This document shows, in pieces, positions 28,119 to 37,146 of a stretch of DNA of 64,000 nt; positions within the stretch are counted from its first letter, which is position 1; each line of letters starts with the position of its first letter. Origin of the DNA: Oceanobacillus timonensis (lineage in GTDB: Bacteria > Bacillota > Bacilli > Bacillales > Amphibacillaceae); NCBI RefSeq assembly GCF_900166635.1, contig NZ_LT800497.1:1092303-1156302 (forward strand), written 5' to 3'. A program made the translations under genes and the position numbers. Below the pieces are notes generated by a model. That model did no database searches, was not told the origin of the DNA, and was given only the letters and a program-made list of their open reading frames with translations.

Positions 28119-29225
28119 ATGGAAAAGAAAATCGTCCTGTTGCCTGGAGATGGAATCGGCAAAGAAATAATGGAATCAGCAAAGAAAGTACTCGCGGCAA
28201 TTGAAAGTGAATATCATCATGATTTTACTCTCCAGGAGTGCGCGATTGGCGGAGATGCTCTTGACCGTTATGGTGTACCATTACCGGATGATACACTTCA
28301 TGCATGTGAAGATGCGGATGCTGTTTTACTCGGTTCAGTCGGCGGGCCAAAGTGGGATAATCAACCGCCGGAATTCAGACCTGAAAAAGGATTATTGGGG
28401 ATTCGCAAAGGATTGGGATTATTCGCCAACCTGCGTCCGGTTAAAACATTCCCGTCCCTTTTGCATGCGTCTCCTTTAAAAGAAGAAATCGTCAAAGAAT
28501 CTGATATGATGATTGTCCGTGAACTAACTGGCGGTTTGTACTTTGGCGAACCTAGCGAACGCCGAAACAATGGAGAAGATGTAGTAGATACACTGGCATA
28601 TTCCAGACATGAAATTGAAAGAATCGTAGAAAAAGGTTTTGAATCTGCACAAATTCGTAATAAGCATCTAACCTCTGTGGATAAAGCAAATGTGTTGGAA
28701 TCCAGTCGTGTCTGGAGAGAAATCGTGAATGAAAAAGCTGCTGATTATCCAGATGTGGAAGTGGAGCATGTGCTGGTAGATGCTGCTGCGATGAAGCTGA
28801 TTACGAACCCAAGCGGTTTTGATGTAGTCGTAACAGAGAATTTATTCGGTGATATTTTAAGCGATGAAGCTTCTGTACTGACAGGTTCTCTCGGGATGCT
28901 TCCATCAGCAAGTGTCCGTGCAGACGGTTTAGGCATGTATGAACCGGTCCACGGTTCAGCTCCAGATATTGCAGGAAAAGGGATCGCGAACCCAATCGGC
29001 ATGATATTATCGACGGCTTTGATGCTGGAGTATTCTCTCGGAATGCAGGAAGAAGCAAAAGCGATTGAAGCAGCAGTGACGGATTGCCTGGAACAAGGCT
29101 ATCACACATCAGATTTAAATATAAAAGAAGGAAAGCAAATGAGTACAGATGAAATAACAGAAGCGATTATCGAAAATTTAACGACGAAGTGTATTTCTGA
29201 TTCAATTTGTAGCTCTTATGTATAA
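28119..29225 (+). CDS. leuB: 3-isopropylmalate dehydrogenase
   Basis: 368 residues. Substrate- and metal-binding motifs are LLGSVGGPKWD, RELTGGLYFGEPSERR, VDAAAMKLITNPSGFDVVVT and NLFGDILSDEAS. The NAD-site sequence EPVHGSAPDIAGKGIANP is near residue 275. It oxidatively decarboxylates 3-isopropylmalate in leucine synthesis. The last residues (TKCISDSICSSYV) are Cys/Ser-rich and unlike the charged tail common in the family, perhaps a local frameshift or drift. AAGGAG precedes the ATG. Confidence 0.95.
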   Translation: MEKKIVLLPGDGIGKEIMESAKKVLAAIESEYHHDFTLQECAIGGDALDRYGVPLPDDTLHACEDADAVLLGSVGGPKWDNQPPEFRPEKGLLGIRKGLGLFANLRPVKTFPSLLHASPLKEEIVKESDMMIVRELTGGLYFGEPSERRNNGEDVVDTLAYSRHEIERIVEKGFESAQIRNKHLTSVDKANVLESSRVWREIVNEKAADYPDVEVEHVLVDAAAMKLITNPSGFDVVVTENLFGDILSDEASVLTGSLGMLPSASVRADGLGMYEPVHGSAPDIAGKGIANPIGMILSTALMLEYSLGMQEEAKAIEAAVTDCLEQGYHTSDLNIKEGKQMSTDEITEAIIENLTTKCISDSICSSYV

Positions 29226-29276
29226 AGAAATTCTGGTATTAGGCAAACACTATATACCGTTTCGGAGGTGTAGAAA

Positions 29277-30683
29277 TTGGGAAAGGCTTTGACAGCATTT
29301 GAAAAAATTTGGAATAAGCATGTTGTAAAAGAAGAGGAAGGCAAACCCGCTCTTATTTATATTGACCAGCATCTTGTTCATGAGGTAACGTCTCCGCAGG
29401 CGTTTGAAGGTTTAAGATTAAATGGACGAAAGGTAAGACGTCCTGATTTAACCTTTGCTACAATGGATCACAATGTTCCGACGATCAATCGGGAAAATAT
29501 GAAAGACGAAATTTCTAAAAAACAAATGGAAGCTTTAAAAAAGAATTGTGCAGACTTTGGTGTGGAATTGGCTGATATGTATCATCCTGATCAAGGAATT
29601 GTGCATGTGATTGGACCGCAATTAGGGTTGACCCAACCGGGAAAAACAATTGTTTGCGGAGATAGTCACACATCCACCCATGGAGCTTTTGGTGCATTTG
29701 CTTTTGGGATTGGAACGAGTGAAGTAGAACATGTTCTGGCAACACAGACCATCTGGCAAGATAAACCGAAAACATTGAATGTGCAAGTCGTCGGTGATTT
29801 AGGTGTAGGCGTAACAGCAAAAGACCTGATTCTGGCGATTATTGCAAAATTCGGGGTCCGTTTTGGAACAGGATATGTGATGGAATATACGGGAGAAGCG
29901 ATTCGTAACTTAACGATGGAAGAACGAATGACAGTTTGTAATATGTCCATTGAAGCTGGTGCTCGGGCTGGTTTAATCAGTCCGGATGAAACAACCGTTG
30001 AATACTTGCGCGGCCGGGAAATGGTTCCCGAAGGAGAAGCTTTTGACGCTTTAGCAGAAGAGTGGCTGGCTCTAGCAACAGATGAAGGCGCAGAGTATGA
30101 TCACACAGTAACCATTTATGCAGAAGAAATTGAACCGCAAGTAAGCTGGGGAACAAACCCGGGAATGGTTGTACCGGTGAATGCTGCAACACCAACAATT
30201 GCAGATGCAGATTTTCCTGATGAAGTAGAACGCGCATTGACTTATATGGATTTGGAAGAAAATCAGCCGATCACATCTATCGAGATTGACCATGTATTTA
30301 TCGGGTCTTGTACCAATTCCCGCTTAGGAGATTTGAAAAAAGCGTCGAAAATTGTAGAAGGCAAAAAAGTAAAAGATGGTATTAAAGCGATGGTGGTTCC
30401 TGGATCATTCTTAGTAAAACAACAGGCCGAGGAAATTGGACTGGATAGAATTTTCAAAGAAGCAGGATTTGAGTGGAGAAATTCAGGTTGCAGTATGTGT
30501 CTGGGAATGAATGACGATATTGTTCCTGCTGGCGGCAGATGTGCTTCCACATCCAACCGTAACTTTGAAGGAAGACAGGGAAATGGCGCACGTACGCATC
30601 TGGTAAGTCCGGAGATGGCAGCAGCAGCGGCAATTGAAGGGCATTTTGTAGATGTGAGACAATTTGTCGGAGTACCAAGCTAA
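29277..30683 (+). CDS. leuC: 3-isopropylmalate dehydratase, large subunit
   Basis: 468 residues from a TTG with CGGAGGTG about 8 bases upstream. The aconitase-family [4Fe-4S] ligands are in IGSCTNSR and [36 protein letters not shown] is present, as are NRNFEGRQG and TMDHNVPT. Together with LeuD it isomerises 2-isopropylmalate to 3-isopropylmalate. It lies between leuB and leuD in the standard order. Confidence 0.96.
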   Translation: MGKALTAFEKIWNKHVVKEEEGKPALIYIDQHLVHEVTSPQAFEGLRLNGRKVRRPDLTFATMDHNVPTINRENMKDEISKKQMEALKKNCADFGVELADMYHPDQGIVHVIGPQLGLTQPGKTIVCGDSHTSTHGAFGAFAFGIGTSEVEHVLATQTIWQDKPKTLNVQVVGDLGVGVTAKDLILAIIAKFGVRFGTGYVMEYTGEAIRNLTMEERMTVCNMSIEAGARAGLISPDETTVEYLRGREMVPEGEAFDALAEEWLALATDEGAEYDHTVTIYAEEIEPQVSWGTNPGMVVPVNAATPTIADADFPDEVERALTYMDLEENQPITSIEIDHVFIGSCTNSRLGDLKKASKIVEGKKVKDGIKAMVVPGSFLVKQQAEEIGLDRIFKEAGFEWRNSGCSMCLGMNDDIVPAGGRCASTSNRNFEGRQGNGARTHLVSPEMAAAAAIEGHFVDVRQFVGVPS

Positions 30684-30700
30684 GCTAGGAGGAATTTAGG

Positions 30701-31282
30701 ATGGAAGCTTTTAAAGAGCATAAAGGAATTGCTGCTCCATTGAATCGCAGTAACGTGGACACAGATCAGATTATTCCGAAACAATTTTTAAAACGGATTG
30801 AACGTACAGGATTTGGCGAATTCTTATTTTTCCATTGGCGTTTTGACGATGACGGAAATTTACGTGATGACTTTGTTTTAAATCAGCCGAAATATGAAAA
30901 TGCTACGGTTTTATTGGCAGGAGATAATTTCGGTTGCGGTTCATCCCGCGAGCATGCACCATGGGCATTGGAAGATTACGGATTTAAAGTAATCATCGCA
31001 CCAGATTTTGCGGATATTTTTTATAATAATTCGTTGAAAAATGGCATATTAGTTATTAAGATGAATGAAGAACAAGTTCAACAGTGGATGAAGAAAGCAG
31101 AGCAGGGCTTAACGCTGGATGTCAATTTAGAAAAACAGGAAATTACAGATGCGGACGGTGCGGTTGTATCGTTTGATATCCCGGCATATCATAAGGAAAA
31201 GCTGCTGAATGGCTGGGATGATATTGCCCTAACGCTGTTAGAAGAAGATGTTATTCAGGCATTTGAAGAAAAACGTGCTTAA
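30701..31282 (+). CDS. leuD: 3-isopropylmalate dehydratase, small subunit
   Basis: 193 residues. RSNVDTDQIIPKQFLKRIER at the N-terminus and FGCGSSREHAPWALEDYGF in the middle are the swivel-domain motifs. IIAPDFADIFYNNSLKNG follows. It completes the isomerase with LeuC. GGAGG lies in the 17-base gap after leuC. Confidence 0.95.
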   Translation: MEAFKEHKGIAAPLNRSNVDTDQIIPKQFLKRIERTGFGEFLFFHWRFDDDGNLRDDFVLNQPKYENATVLLAGDNFGCGSSREHAPWALEDYGFKVIIAPDFADIFYNNSLKNGILVIKMNEEQVQQWMKKAEQGLTLDVNLEKQEITDADGAVVSFDIPAYHKEKLLNGWDDIALTLLEEDVIQAFEEKRA

Positions 31283-31358
31283 AGATGATAATTAGCATAA
31301 AATATGAGAAGATAAAAAGATAGATAAAAAATAAAATTTGTCAAAGGATTGAAGGAGA

Positions 31359-32375
31359 GTGGATTCACTTGGGGATCGCTTAACTGGTGAAAAAGTATAT
31401 CAAGCATGGAAGAAGTTAAAGCCAATTGTTCATCAAACACCACTGCTAACATCGCATACAACCGATGAATTAGTAGGGAAACATGTGTATTGTAAAATGG
31501 AAAATCAGCAAAAAACCGGTGCATTTAAGTTTCGGGGCGCAAGTTACAAACTGATGCAAATGACAGATGAAGAACTTGAGAACGGTGTGATTACAGCGTC
31601 AGCCGGGAATCATGCCCAGGGAGTGGCGCATGCAGCATCGAAATTAGGTGTGAAAGCAACGATATTTATGTCAGAAGGAACTCCGCTTGCGAAAGTAAAT
31701 GCAACCAGAAACTATGGCGCAGACGTTATCCTGACAGGAGAAAGTTTTCAGGAAGCTTACCAGGCATCATTGGAGCATCAGCTGAAGACCGGCGCGACTT
31801 ATATCCATCCATTTGATGATCATGATATTATGGCCGGTCAAGGTACGATGGCGATGGAAATGCTGCGCCAGGAGGATCGGATAGATACGATTTTAGTACC
31901 CATTGGCGGCGGCGGATTAATTAGCGGAATTGCAGTAGCGGCCAAGCATATCAATCGAAATATCAAAGTGATTGGGGTACAGGCTGAAGGAGCAGCGGCT
32001 ATTTATGACAGCTACCGGACCAAACAGGTAAAAAAATGGACGCAGGTAGATACAATCGCAGAAGGAATTGCTGTAAAGGAACCTGGAAAGCATACACTGC
32101 CAATCATCCGGGAATATGTGGATGATATTATCACTGTCAATGATGAACAAATTGCTGCAGCGATTATTTATATGCTTGAACGGAATAAAACATTGATGGA
32201 AGGAGCCGGGGCAGCTGCGCTGGCAGCCTTATTCGCACATCATCACCAGCTTCGTTCTAGACATTGCGGAGTCATCGTGAGTGGTGGAAACCTCGATATC
32301 GGGAACATGCAGCGAATTCAAGAGTTATCCGAAAAGTATAAACCAAAAAAAGTAAAATCATACGTTGCTTTATAA
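31359..32375 (+). CDS. ilvA: Threonine dehydratase, short form without regulatory domain
   Basis: 338 residues from the only available start, a GTG at 31359; AAAGGA lies 10 bases before it. Fold-type II PLP enzyme with the cofactor Lys in KTGAFKFRGASYKL, the SAGNHAQGVA substrate loop and the phosphate loop PIGGGGLISG. It deaminates threonine to 2-oxobutyrate, the precursor of isoleucine. It ends where the catalytic domain ends, so it lacks the C-terminal ACT-like domain of B. subtilis IlvA. TdcB-like short enzymes share that size. Its place at the end of the ilv-leu series supports a biosynthetic role. Confidence 0.88.
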   Translation: MDSLGDRLTGEKVYQAWKKLKPIVHQTPLLTSHTTDELVGKHVYCKMENQQKTGAFKFRGASYKLMQMTDEELENGVITASAGNHAQGVAHAASKLGVKATIFMSEGTPLAKVNATRNYGADVILTGESFQEAYQASLEHQLKTGATYIHPFDDHDIMAGQGTMAMEMLRQEDRIDTILVPIGGGGLISGIAVAAKHINRNIKVIGVQAEGAAAIYDSYRTKQVKKWTQVDTIAEGIAVKEPGKHTLPIIREYVDDIITVNDEQIAAAIIYMLERNKTLMEGAGAAALAALFAHHHQLRSRHCGVIVSGGNLDIGNMQRIQELSEKYKPKKVKSYVAL

Positions 32376-32379
32376 AACA

Positions 32380-32428
32380 AAGCTTCATTCAGTGAGGAGA
32401 AAAATTCCTCATTGGATGAAGTTTTTTG
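32380..32428 (+). terminator. Terminator of the ilv-leu operon
   Basis: AAGCTTCATTCAGTGAGGA pairs imperfectly with TCCTCATTGGATGAAGTT and is followed by TTTTGTGTTTTTTT. Confidence 0.8.
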
Positions 32429-32430
32429 TG

Positions 32431-33217
32431 TTTTTTTGTCAGCTGAGAAAGCTGACACCTTTACTGCAGACGTGCACACCAAATTCTCTTATATCATTTT
32501 TATTTTTCTAATATATGTAAAATGAGAGAAATGATTATATATAATCAACGATAAAACGACACGTTATAAAGAGGAGGAAATGAAAAAATTTAAAATATTT
32601 TTTCAGTAAATTAATGGAATAATCGCTGATTTTAAAGGAGTTTCATGATATAAAGGAAAATATGTATACAGCTTCCAATCGCAATTTTTATGAAAACCTA
32701 TTGATTTATCCCTGTTTATAAACTATAATTTCAAAGTACATTAAGATTTGTTTACGATAATTTTTCGATTTCAAATTTTTGAAATAAAATTGCAATATTT
32801 TAGACGAGCTTCAAAAAAGCGAAAATGGTATAGATTTTATTGTGATAAAGTGATAAATAAGCATAATTATTTAAAGACAATTTTCAGAAAAATAACAACA
32901 GCAATAATACTCCTGTATGTTTTTACATACTATTTTACAAGATAGAATAAATTGCTTAATCGATGCACTGAATATATATCATAGGTGATTTCTAAAAATC
33001 ATGAATGTAGAAAGATGGTTGCAAGTGAGCTGAGCTTGGAGGATATTTGTGTATGCGCAAGTTTTTATAGAATGAAAGACTGTGTATGCATTTTTTATTC
33101 AGAAATGGTTTATATTTTATCATCTGAATATTATGAAAATAAAAGTGGATATTTTTCATAATGAAGTATATACGGCATAGAGAGCAGAGCAGACAATCCA
33201 AGGAAGGGGGATGCAAG
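32431..33217. other. AT-rich intergenic region before the ABC operon
   Basis: About 790 bases of very AT-rich DNA. A 65-codon frame at 32748-32945 has no ribosome site and low-complexity content, so I do not call it. The one clear element is a CodY box (32879-32893). A candidate promoter TTTACA / TAGAAT (32922 and 32943) follows but has only a 15-base spacer. The rest would be an unusually long leader of unknown role. Confidence 0.5.
32879..32893. promoter_or_regulatory. CodY box
   Basis: AATTTTCAGAAAAAT matches the CodY consensus AATTTTCWGAAAATT at 14 of 15 positions. It lies about 325 bases before the oligopeptide-type ABC operon. CodY represses peptide and amino-acid uptake genes in rich medium in Bacillus, so control of this operon fits. 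Confidence 0.65.
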
Positions 33218-34228
33218 TTGAACAATGAACTTTTACAGATTAAAAACCTGAAGACATCTTTTCGTATGGAGGATGAATATTACGCAGCAGTGGATGATGT
33301 CACACTGACGTTGAATAAAAATGAAGTATTGGGCATTGTCGGAGAGTCTGGTTCTGGTAAAAGTGCTTTAGCATTTTCCATTATGCGTTTGCACAACCGG
33401 GCGAAAATCGAAGGAGAAATACGATTAAACAATCAAAATATGATTGATATGTCAAAAACAAAGTTGAATAAAATACGTGGCAATGAGATGTCGATGATCT
33501 TCCAAGACCCGCTTACTGCGTTAAATCCACTGATGCCAATCGGCAGACAAATTGAAGAAACTTTATTTTTGCATGATAAGAAATTGGGACAACATCGGCG
33601 AAAAAAACGTACAATTGAACTTCTGGATTTAGTTGGTATTCCAAAGCCGGAACGAGTCTATGAGCAGTTTCCTCACGAACTATCAGGTGGAATGAGACAG
33701 CGGATTATTATAGCAATCGCAATTGCAAATGATCCAGAGCTGTTAATTGCAGATGAGCCGACAACTGCTTTGGATGTAACCATCCAGGCACAAATTTTGG
33801 ATTTGATTCGTGAATTAAAAGAAAAAATACATGCAGGAATCATCTTAATTACGCATGATTTAGGGGTTGTTGCGGAAATGGCTGATCGTGTAGCAGTGAT
33901 GTATGCAGGGCAAATTGTAGAAATTGCACCTGTAGAGAAATTGTTTTCCAATCCACTGCACCCTTATACAAGATCTTTATTAAATTCTGTACCGACAGAG
34001 GGGCAGGACAAGCTGCATGTTATACAAGGAGTTGTTCCTTCGCTGAAAAATTTACCAAGAGAGGGTTGCCGTTTTGCAGCACGTATTCCTTGGATAGATA
34101 GTTCTGCTCATGAAAAAAATCCCGTTCTGCATGAAGCAAAGCCTGGACACTTTGTAAGGTGTACATGCTATAAACATTTTTATATTCCGGAGCAGGATAA
34201 GGAGGAACATCGAAATGGCGTTTCTTGA
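33218..34228 (+). CDS. Oligopeptide-type ABC transporter ATPase (OppD/DppD-like)
   Basis: 336 residues from a TTG preceded by GGAAGGGGG. Walker A is GESGSGKSALAF, the signature LSGGMRQR, Walker B LLIADEPTTALD and the switch His in ILITHDLGVV. The C-terminal oligo_HPY region is present (NPLHPYTRSLL). The Cys-rich tail usual after GCRF reads GCRFAARIPWIDSSAHEKNP and then RCTC, so two of the four conserved Cys are missing. It energises the transporter with the ATPase at 34215, which it overlaps by 14 bases. Confidence 0.92.
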   Translation: MNNELLQIKNLKTSFRMEDEYYAAVDDVTLTLNKNEVLGIVGESGSGKSALAFSIMRLHNRAKIEGEIRLNNQNMIDMSKTKLNKIRGNEMSMIFQDPLTALNPLMPIGRQIEETLFLHDKKLGQHRRKKRTIELLDLVGIPKPERVYEQFPHELSGGMRQRIIIAIAIANDPELLIADEPTTALDVTIQAQILDLIRELKEKIHAGIILITHDLGVVAEMADRVAVMYAGQIVEIAPVEKLFSNPLHPYTRSLLNSVPTEGQDKLHVIQGVVPSLKNLPREGCRFAARIPWIDSSAHEKNPVLHEAKPGHFVRCTCYKHFYIPEQDKEEHRNGVS

Positions 34229-35147
34229 GGTGAAAGATTTAAAAGTTTACTTTCCGATAAAAGGGGGCATTTTAAATCGGACTGTCGATCATATCAAAGC
34301 TGTTGATGGGGTATCATTTGAAATGGAGCAGGGGAAAACCTATGGGTTAGTAGGTGAATCCGGTTCTGGAAAATCGACCACAGGCCGGGCGATTATCGGC
34401 TTAGAAGATGTAACTGCAGGGCAGATTTCTTTTGAAGGAAAAGATATTACAGCAGGAAAAACCAAAAATAAACAATTTCGAAAAGATGTGCAAATGATTT
34501 TTCAAGATCCTTATTCTTCATTGAATCCGAGAAAAAGGGTGCTGGATATTGTTGCAGAACCGCTTCGAAATTTTGAAAAATTATCAAAAAAAGAAGAAAG
34601 AAAACGAGTACAGGAACTATTAGATATTGTTAATGTGAGTGCTGATAGCATTTTTAAGTATCCACATGAATTTTCTGGCGGACAAAGGCAGCGTATTGGA
34701 GTTGCTCGGGCGATTGCATTAAAACCCAAGCTGATTATTGCGGATGAACCTGTATCTGCTTTGGACGTATCTGTTCAGGCTCAGGTATTGAATTTTTTAA
34801 AGGATATTCAAAATGAATTTAACCTGACTTATTTATTTATCAGCCATGATTTAGGAATTGTAAAGCATATGTGTGACAATATTTCGATCATGTATAAAGG
34901 CAGGTATGTGGAGCAGGGAAGCACTAAAGATATCTTTGAAAATCCGCAACATATATATACGAAACGTTTAATTGCTGCCATTCCGGATATCAACCCCGAA
35001 AATCGTGAAGAGCAATTTAAATTTCGTCGAGAAGTGGCCGATGAATACCGCAATTTTTATAATGATTACTTTGACAATCATGGTTTAGCATTCAATCTTC
35101 AGTCTGTTTCAGATACGCATAAAGTTGCTTTGCCAGAGAAAGGTTGA
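34215..35147 (+). CDS. Oligopeptide-type ABC transporter ATPase (OppF/DppF-like)
   Basis: 310 residues. Walker A GESGSGKSTTGRA, Q-loop MIFQDPYSSLNPRKR, signature FSGGQRQRIGVAR, Walker B LIIADEPVSALDVS and switch His FISHDLGIVKHM are intact. The C-terminal part has NPQHIYTKRLI and an extension of about 50 residues that contains FYNDYFDNHG. It forms the second nucleotide-binding subunit. Its start overlaps the end of the first ATPase gene, so translation is coupled. Confidence 0.93.
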   Translation: MAFLEVKDLKVYFPIKGGILNRTVDHIKAVDGVSFEMEQGKTYGLVGESGSGKSTTGRAIIGLEDVTAGQISFEGKDITAGKTKNKQFRKDVQMIFQDPYSSLNPRKRVLDIVAEPLRNFEKLSKKEERKRVQELLDIVNVSADSIFKYPHEFSGGQRQRIGVARAIALKPKLIIADEPVSALDVSVQAQVLNFLKDIQNEFNLTYLFISHDLGIVKHMCDNISIMYKGRYVEQGSTKDIFENPQHIYTKRLIAAIPDINPENREEQFKFRREVADEYRNFYNDYFDNHGLAFNLQSVSDTHKVALPEKG

Positions 35148-35154
35148 TGTGTTT

Positions 35155-36117
35155 ATGTGGAAATTTATAGTACGTAGACTACTAATTACATTCCCGCAGA
35201 TTGTATTTTTAAGTATTCTTGTATTTATAATGGCTCAATTTATGCCGGGAGATGCTTTAACAGGTTTAATTGATCCAACTATTACCCAGGAAGCATTAGA
35301 AATTCAGCGTGAACGTTTAGGGCTGAATAACCCTTGGTATGTGCAATATGCGGATTGGATAGGCGGTTTGGTACAAGGAGATCTTGGCCAGTCATTCCGG
35401 TTTAAAATGGATGTGACTGAACTGATTTCAGAACGGGTTATGAACACGATATTACTATCAGCCGTTTCACTGATATTTACATACATCATTGCTATTCCGC
35501 TGGGGATTGTCAGTGGACGTTACAATGATTCTCCTTTGGACTCGGCTATTACAAGTTATAGCTATCTTGGTTTTGCAACACCTATATTTATTTTCGCACT
35601 GGTGATGCTTTGGGTATTCGGGTTTATTCTGGGATGGTTTCCGACAGGTGGAAGCGTGGCTCCCGGGTTAAATGCAGGAACAATGGAATATTATATAAGC
35701 AAAGTATATCATGCATTACTTCCTGGTTTATCCATTGCTTTAATATCCGTTGTGTCTACCATTCAGTATCTGAGAAGTGAAATTGTGGATACGAAGCAAA
35801 AAGATTTTATTGTGACGGCGAGAGCAAAGGGTGCTTCCGAAACCCGTGTATATAATAGGCATATTTTCCGTAATTCCTTGTTGCCAGTAGCGGCTTTCTT
35901 TGGGTGGGAGATTACCAGTTTAATTTCCGGAACGGTATTTGTAGAAAGTGTTTTCTCCTATCCGGGCATGGGACTTCTGTTTTTGGAGTCTATCACACAA
36001 CGTGACTTCAGCGTTGTAACAGCACTTGTTTTATTGTTTGGAATTGCCAGTATTTTAGGGGCGCTTTTATCCGATATTATCTTGAGTATCGTTGACCCGA
36101 GAATTCGGATTAAATAG
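35155..36117 (+). CDS. Oligopeptide-type ABC transporter permease (OppB/DppB-like)
   Basis: 320 residues from the ATG at 35155; a GTG at 35149 is an alternative. The first helix begins FIVRRLLITFPQIVFLS, as in OppB proteins, and six transmembrane segments follow. The EAA-type coupling loop is RAKGASETRVYNRHIFRNSLLP. The C-terminal FVESVFSYPGMGLL is the family signature. It forms half of the membrane channel. Confidence 0.92.
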   Translation: MWKFIVRRLLITFPQIVFLSILVFIMAQFMPGDALTGLIDPTITQEALEIQRERLGLNNPWYVQYADWIGGLVQGDLGQSFRFKMDVTELISERVMNTILLSAVSLIFTYIIAIPLGIVSGRYNDSPLDSAITSYSYLGFATPIFIFALVMLWVFGFILGWFPTGGSVAPGLNAGTMEYYISKVYHALLPGLSIALISVVSTIQYLRSEIVDTKQKDFIVTARAKGASETRVYNRHIFRNSLLPVAAFFGWEITSLISGTVFVESVFSYPGMGLLFLESITQRDFSVVTALVLLFGIASILGALLSDIILSIVDPRIRIK

Positions 36118-36144
36118 AAACATAGAAATGGAGGTGACTCTTGT

Positions 36145-37038
36145 ATGGAAGCTGATACAGTCAAAAACACAGAACAAAAAAGCCCTTCATCGCTTACGAT
36201 TCTTTTAAAAGAATTACTTCGAGATAAACTGGCGCTTGTGTCACTTATATTCTTTATATTAATTACCGGTTTTGTTTTTGGAATTTCCATCTTTCTAAAT
36301 AAAGATGAGATTGTAAGTGTCGATTTATTTGCCATTAATGCACCGCCGTCCGATCAATTTATTTTAGGAACAGATTATGGAGGACGGGATGTGTTTGGTC
36401 AGTTAATTATTGGAACACGTAATTCTCTGGCAATTGGAATTTTAGTGACATTAATGAGTGGATTCTTTGGCATAGCCTATGGTGTTATTTCTGGTTATTT
36501 CGGAGGTCATATAGATAACGTGCTGATGCGGATTATTGATTTCTTTATGGTTTTGCCGTTTTTGATGATTATTATTGTTTTTGTATCTATGACACCTGAC
36601 TATAGTATTGTTAGCTTTTCGCTGATTATGGCAGCTTTTTCCTGGATGGGTATTGCCAGATTGATACGTTCGAAAGCGCTGCAAGAGAAAGAACTCGATT
36701 ATGCGCAAGCGTCAAAGACGTTAGGAACATCCAATTTTAATATTATATTTAAACAAGTATTACCTAATATTACATCATTAATTATTGTAACTATGACATT
36801 AAATTTAGCAGCAAATATCGGATTAGAATCTGGACTATCCTTTCTTGGATTCGGATTTCCGGAAGAAACACCCAGCTTAGGCACATTGTTATCTTATGCC
36901 AGAAATCCGCAAACATTAGAATTCCGCTGGTGGATCTGGGCGCCGGCAGCAGTATTAATCTTATTATTGATGCTTGCGGTAAGGAATGTCGGGGAGGCAT
37001 TAAGAAGAGCTGCTGATGCTCGGCAGCGACGCGGATAA
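36145..37038 (+). CDS. Oligopeptide-type ABC transporter permease (OppC/DppC-like)
   Basis: 297 residues. An N-terminal helix is followed by the family sequence FILGTDYGGRDVFGQLIIG, five more membrane segments and the coupling loop KTLGTSNFNIIFKQVLPN. The end reads SLGTLLSYARN and then WWIWAPAAV, as in OppC proteins. GGAGGTGA precedes the ATG. It pairs with the upstream permease. Confidence 0.92.
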   Translation: MEADTVKNTEQKSPSSLTILLKELLRDKLALVSLIFFILITGFVFGISIFLNKDEIVSVDLFAINAPPSDQFILGTDYGGRDVFGQLIIGTRNSLAIGILVTLMSGFFGIAYGVISGYFGGHIDNVLMRIIDFFMVLPFLMIIIVFVSMTPDYSIVSFSLIMAAFSWMGIARLIRSKALQEKELDYAQASKTLGTSNFNIIFKQVLPNITSLIIVTMTLNLAANIGLESGLSFLGFGFPEETPSLGTLLSYARNPQTLEFRWWIWAPAAVLILLLMLAVRNVGEALRRAADARQRRG

Positions 37039-37146
37039 TTCTTATCTATTACTTTCATCGGCTGCTAAGGCGGCGTTAGATGTTGAGTATATATTACCGG
37101 TAGTCCTTGCCGGTTCAAAAACATATTATAAGGGGAGGTTACAAGG

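Noticed and set aside
32748..32945. 65-codon frame in the AT-rich gap before the ABC operon
   Set aside because: No ribosome site, low-complexity composition, and it overlaps the CodY box.
33052..33069. Five-codon frame with GGAGG upstream in the ABC leader
   Set aside because: Too short to distinguish from chance, and no supporting structure nearby.
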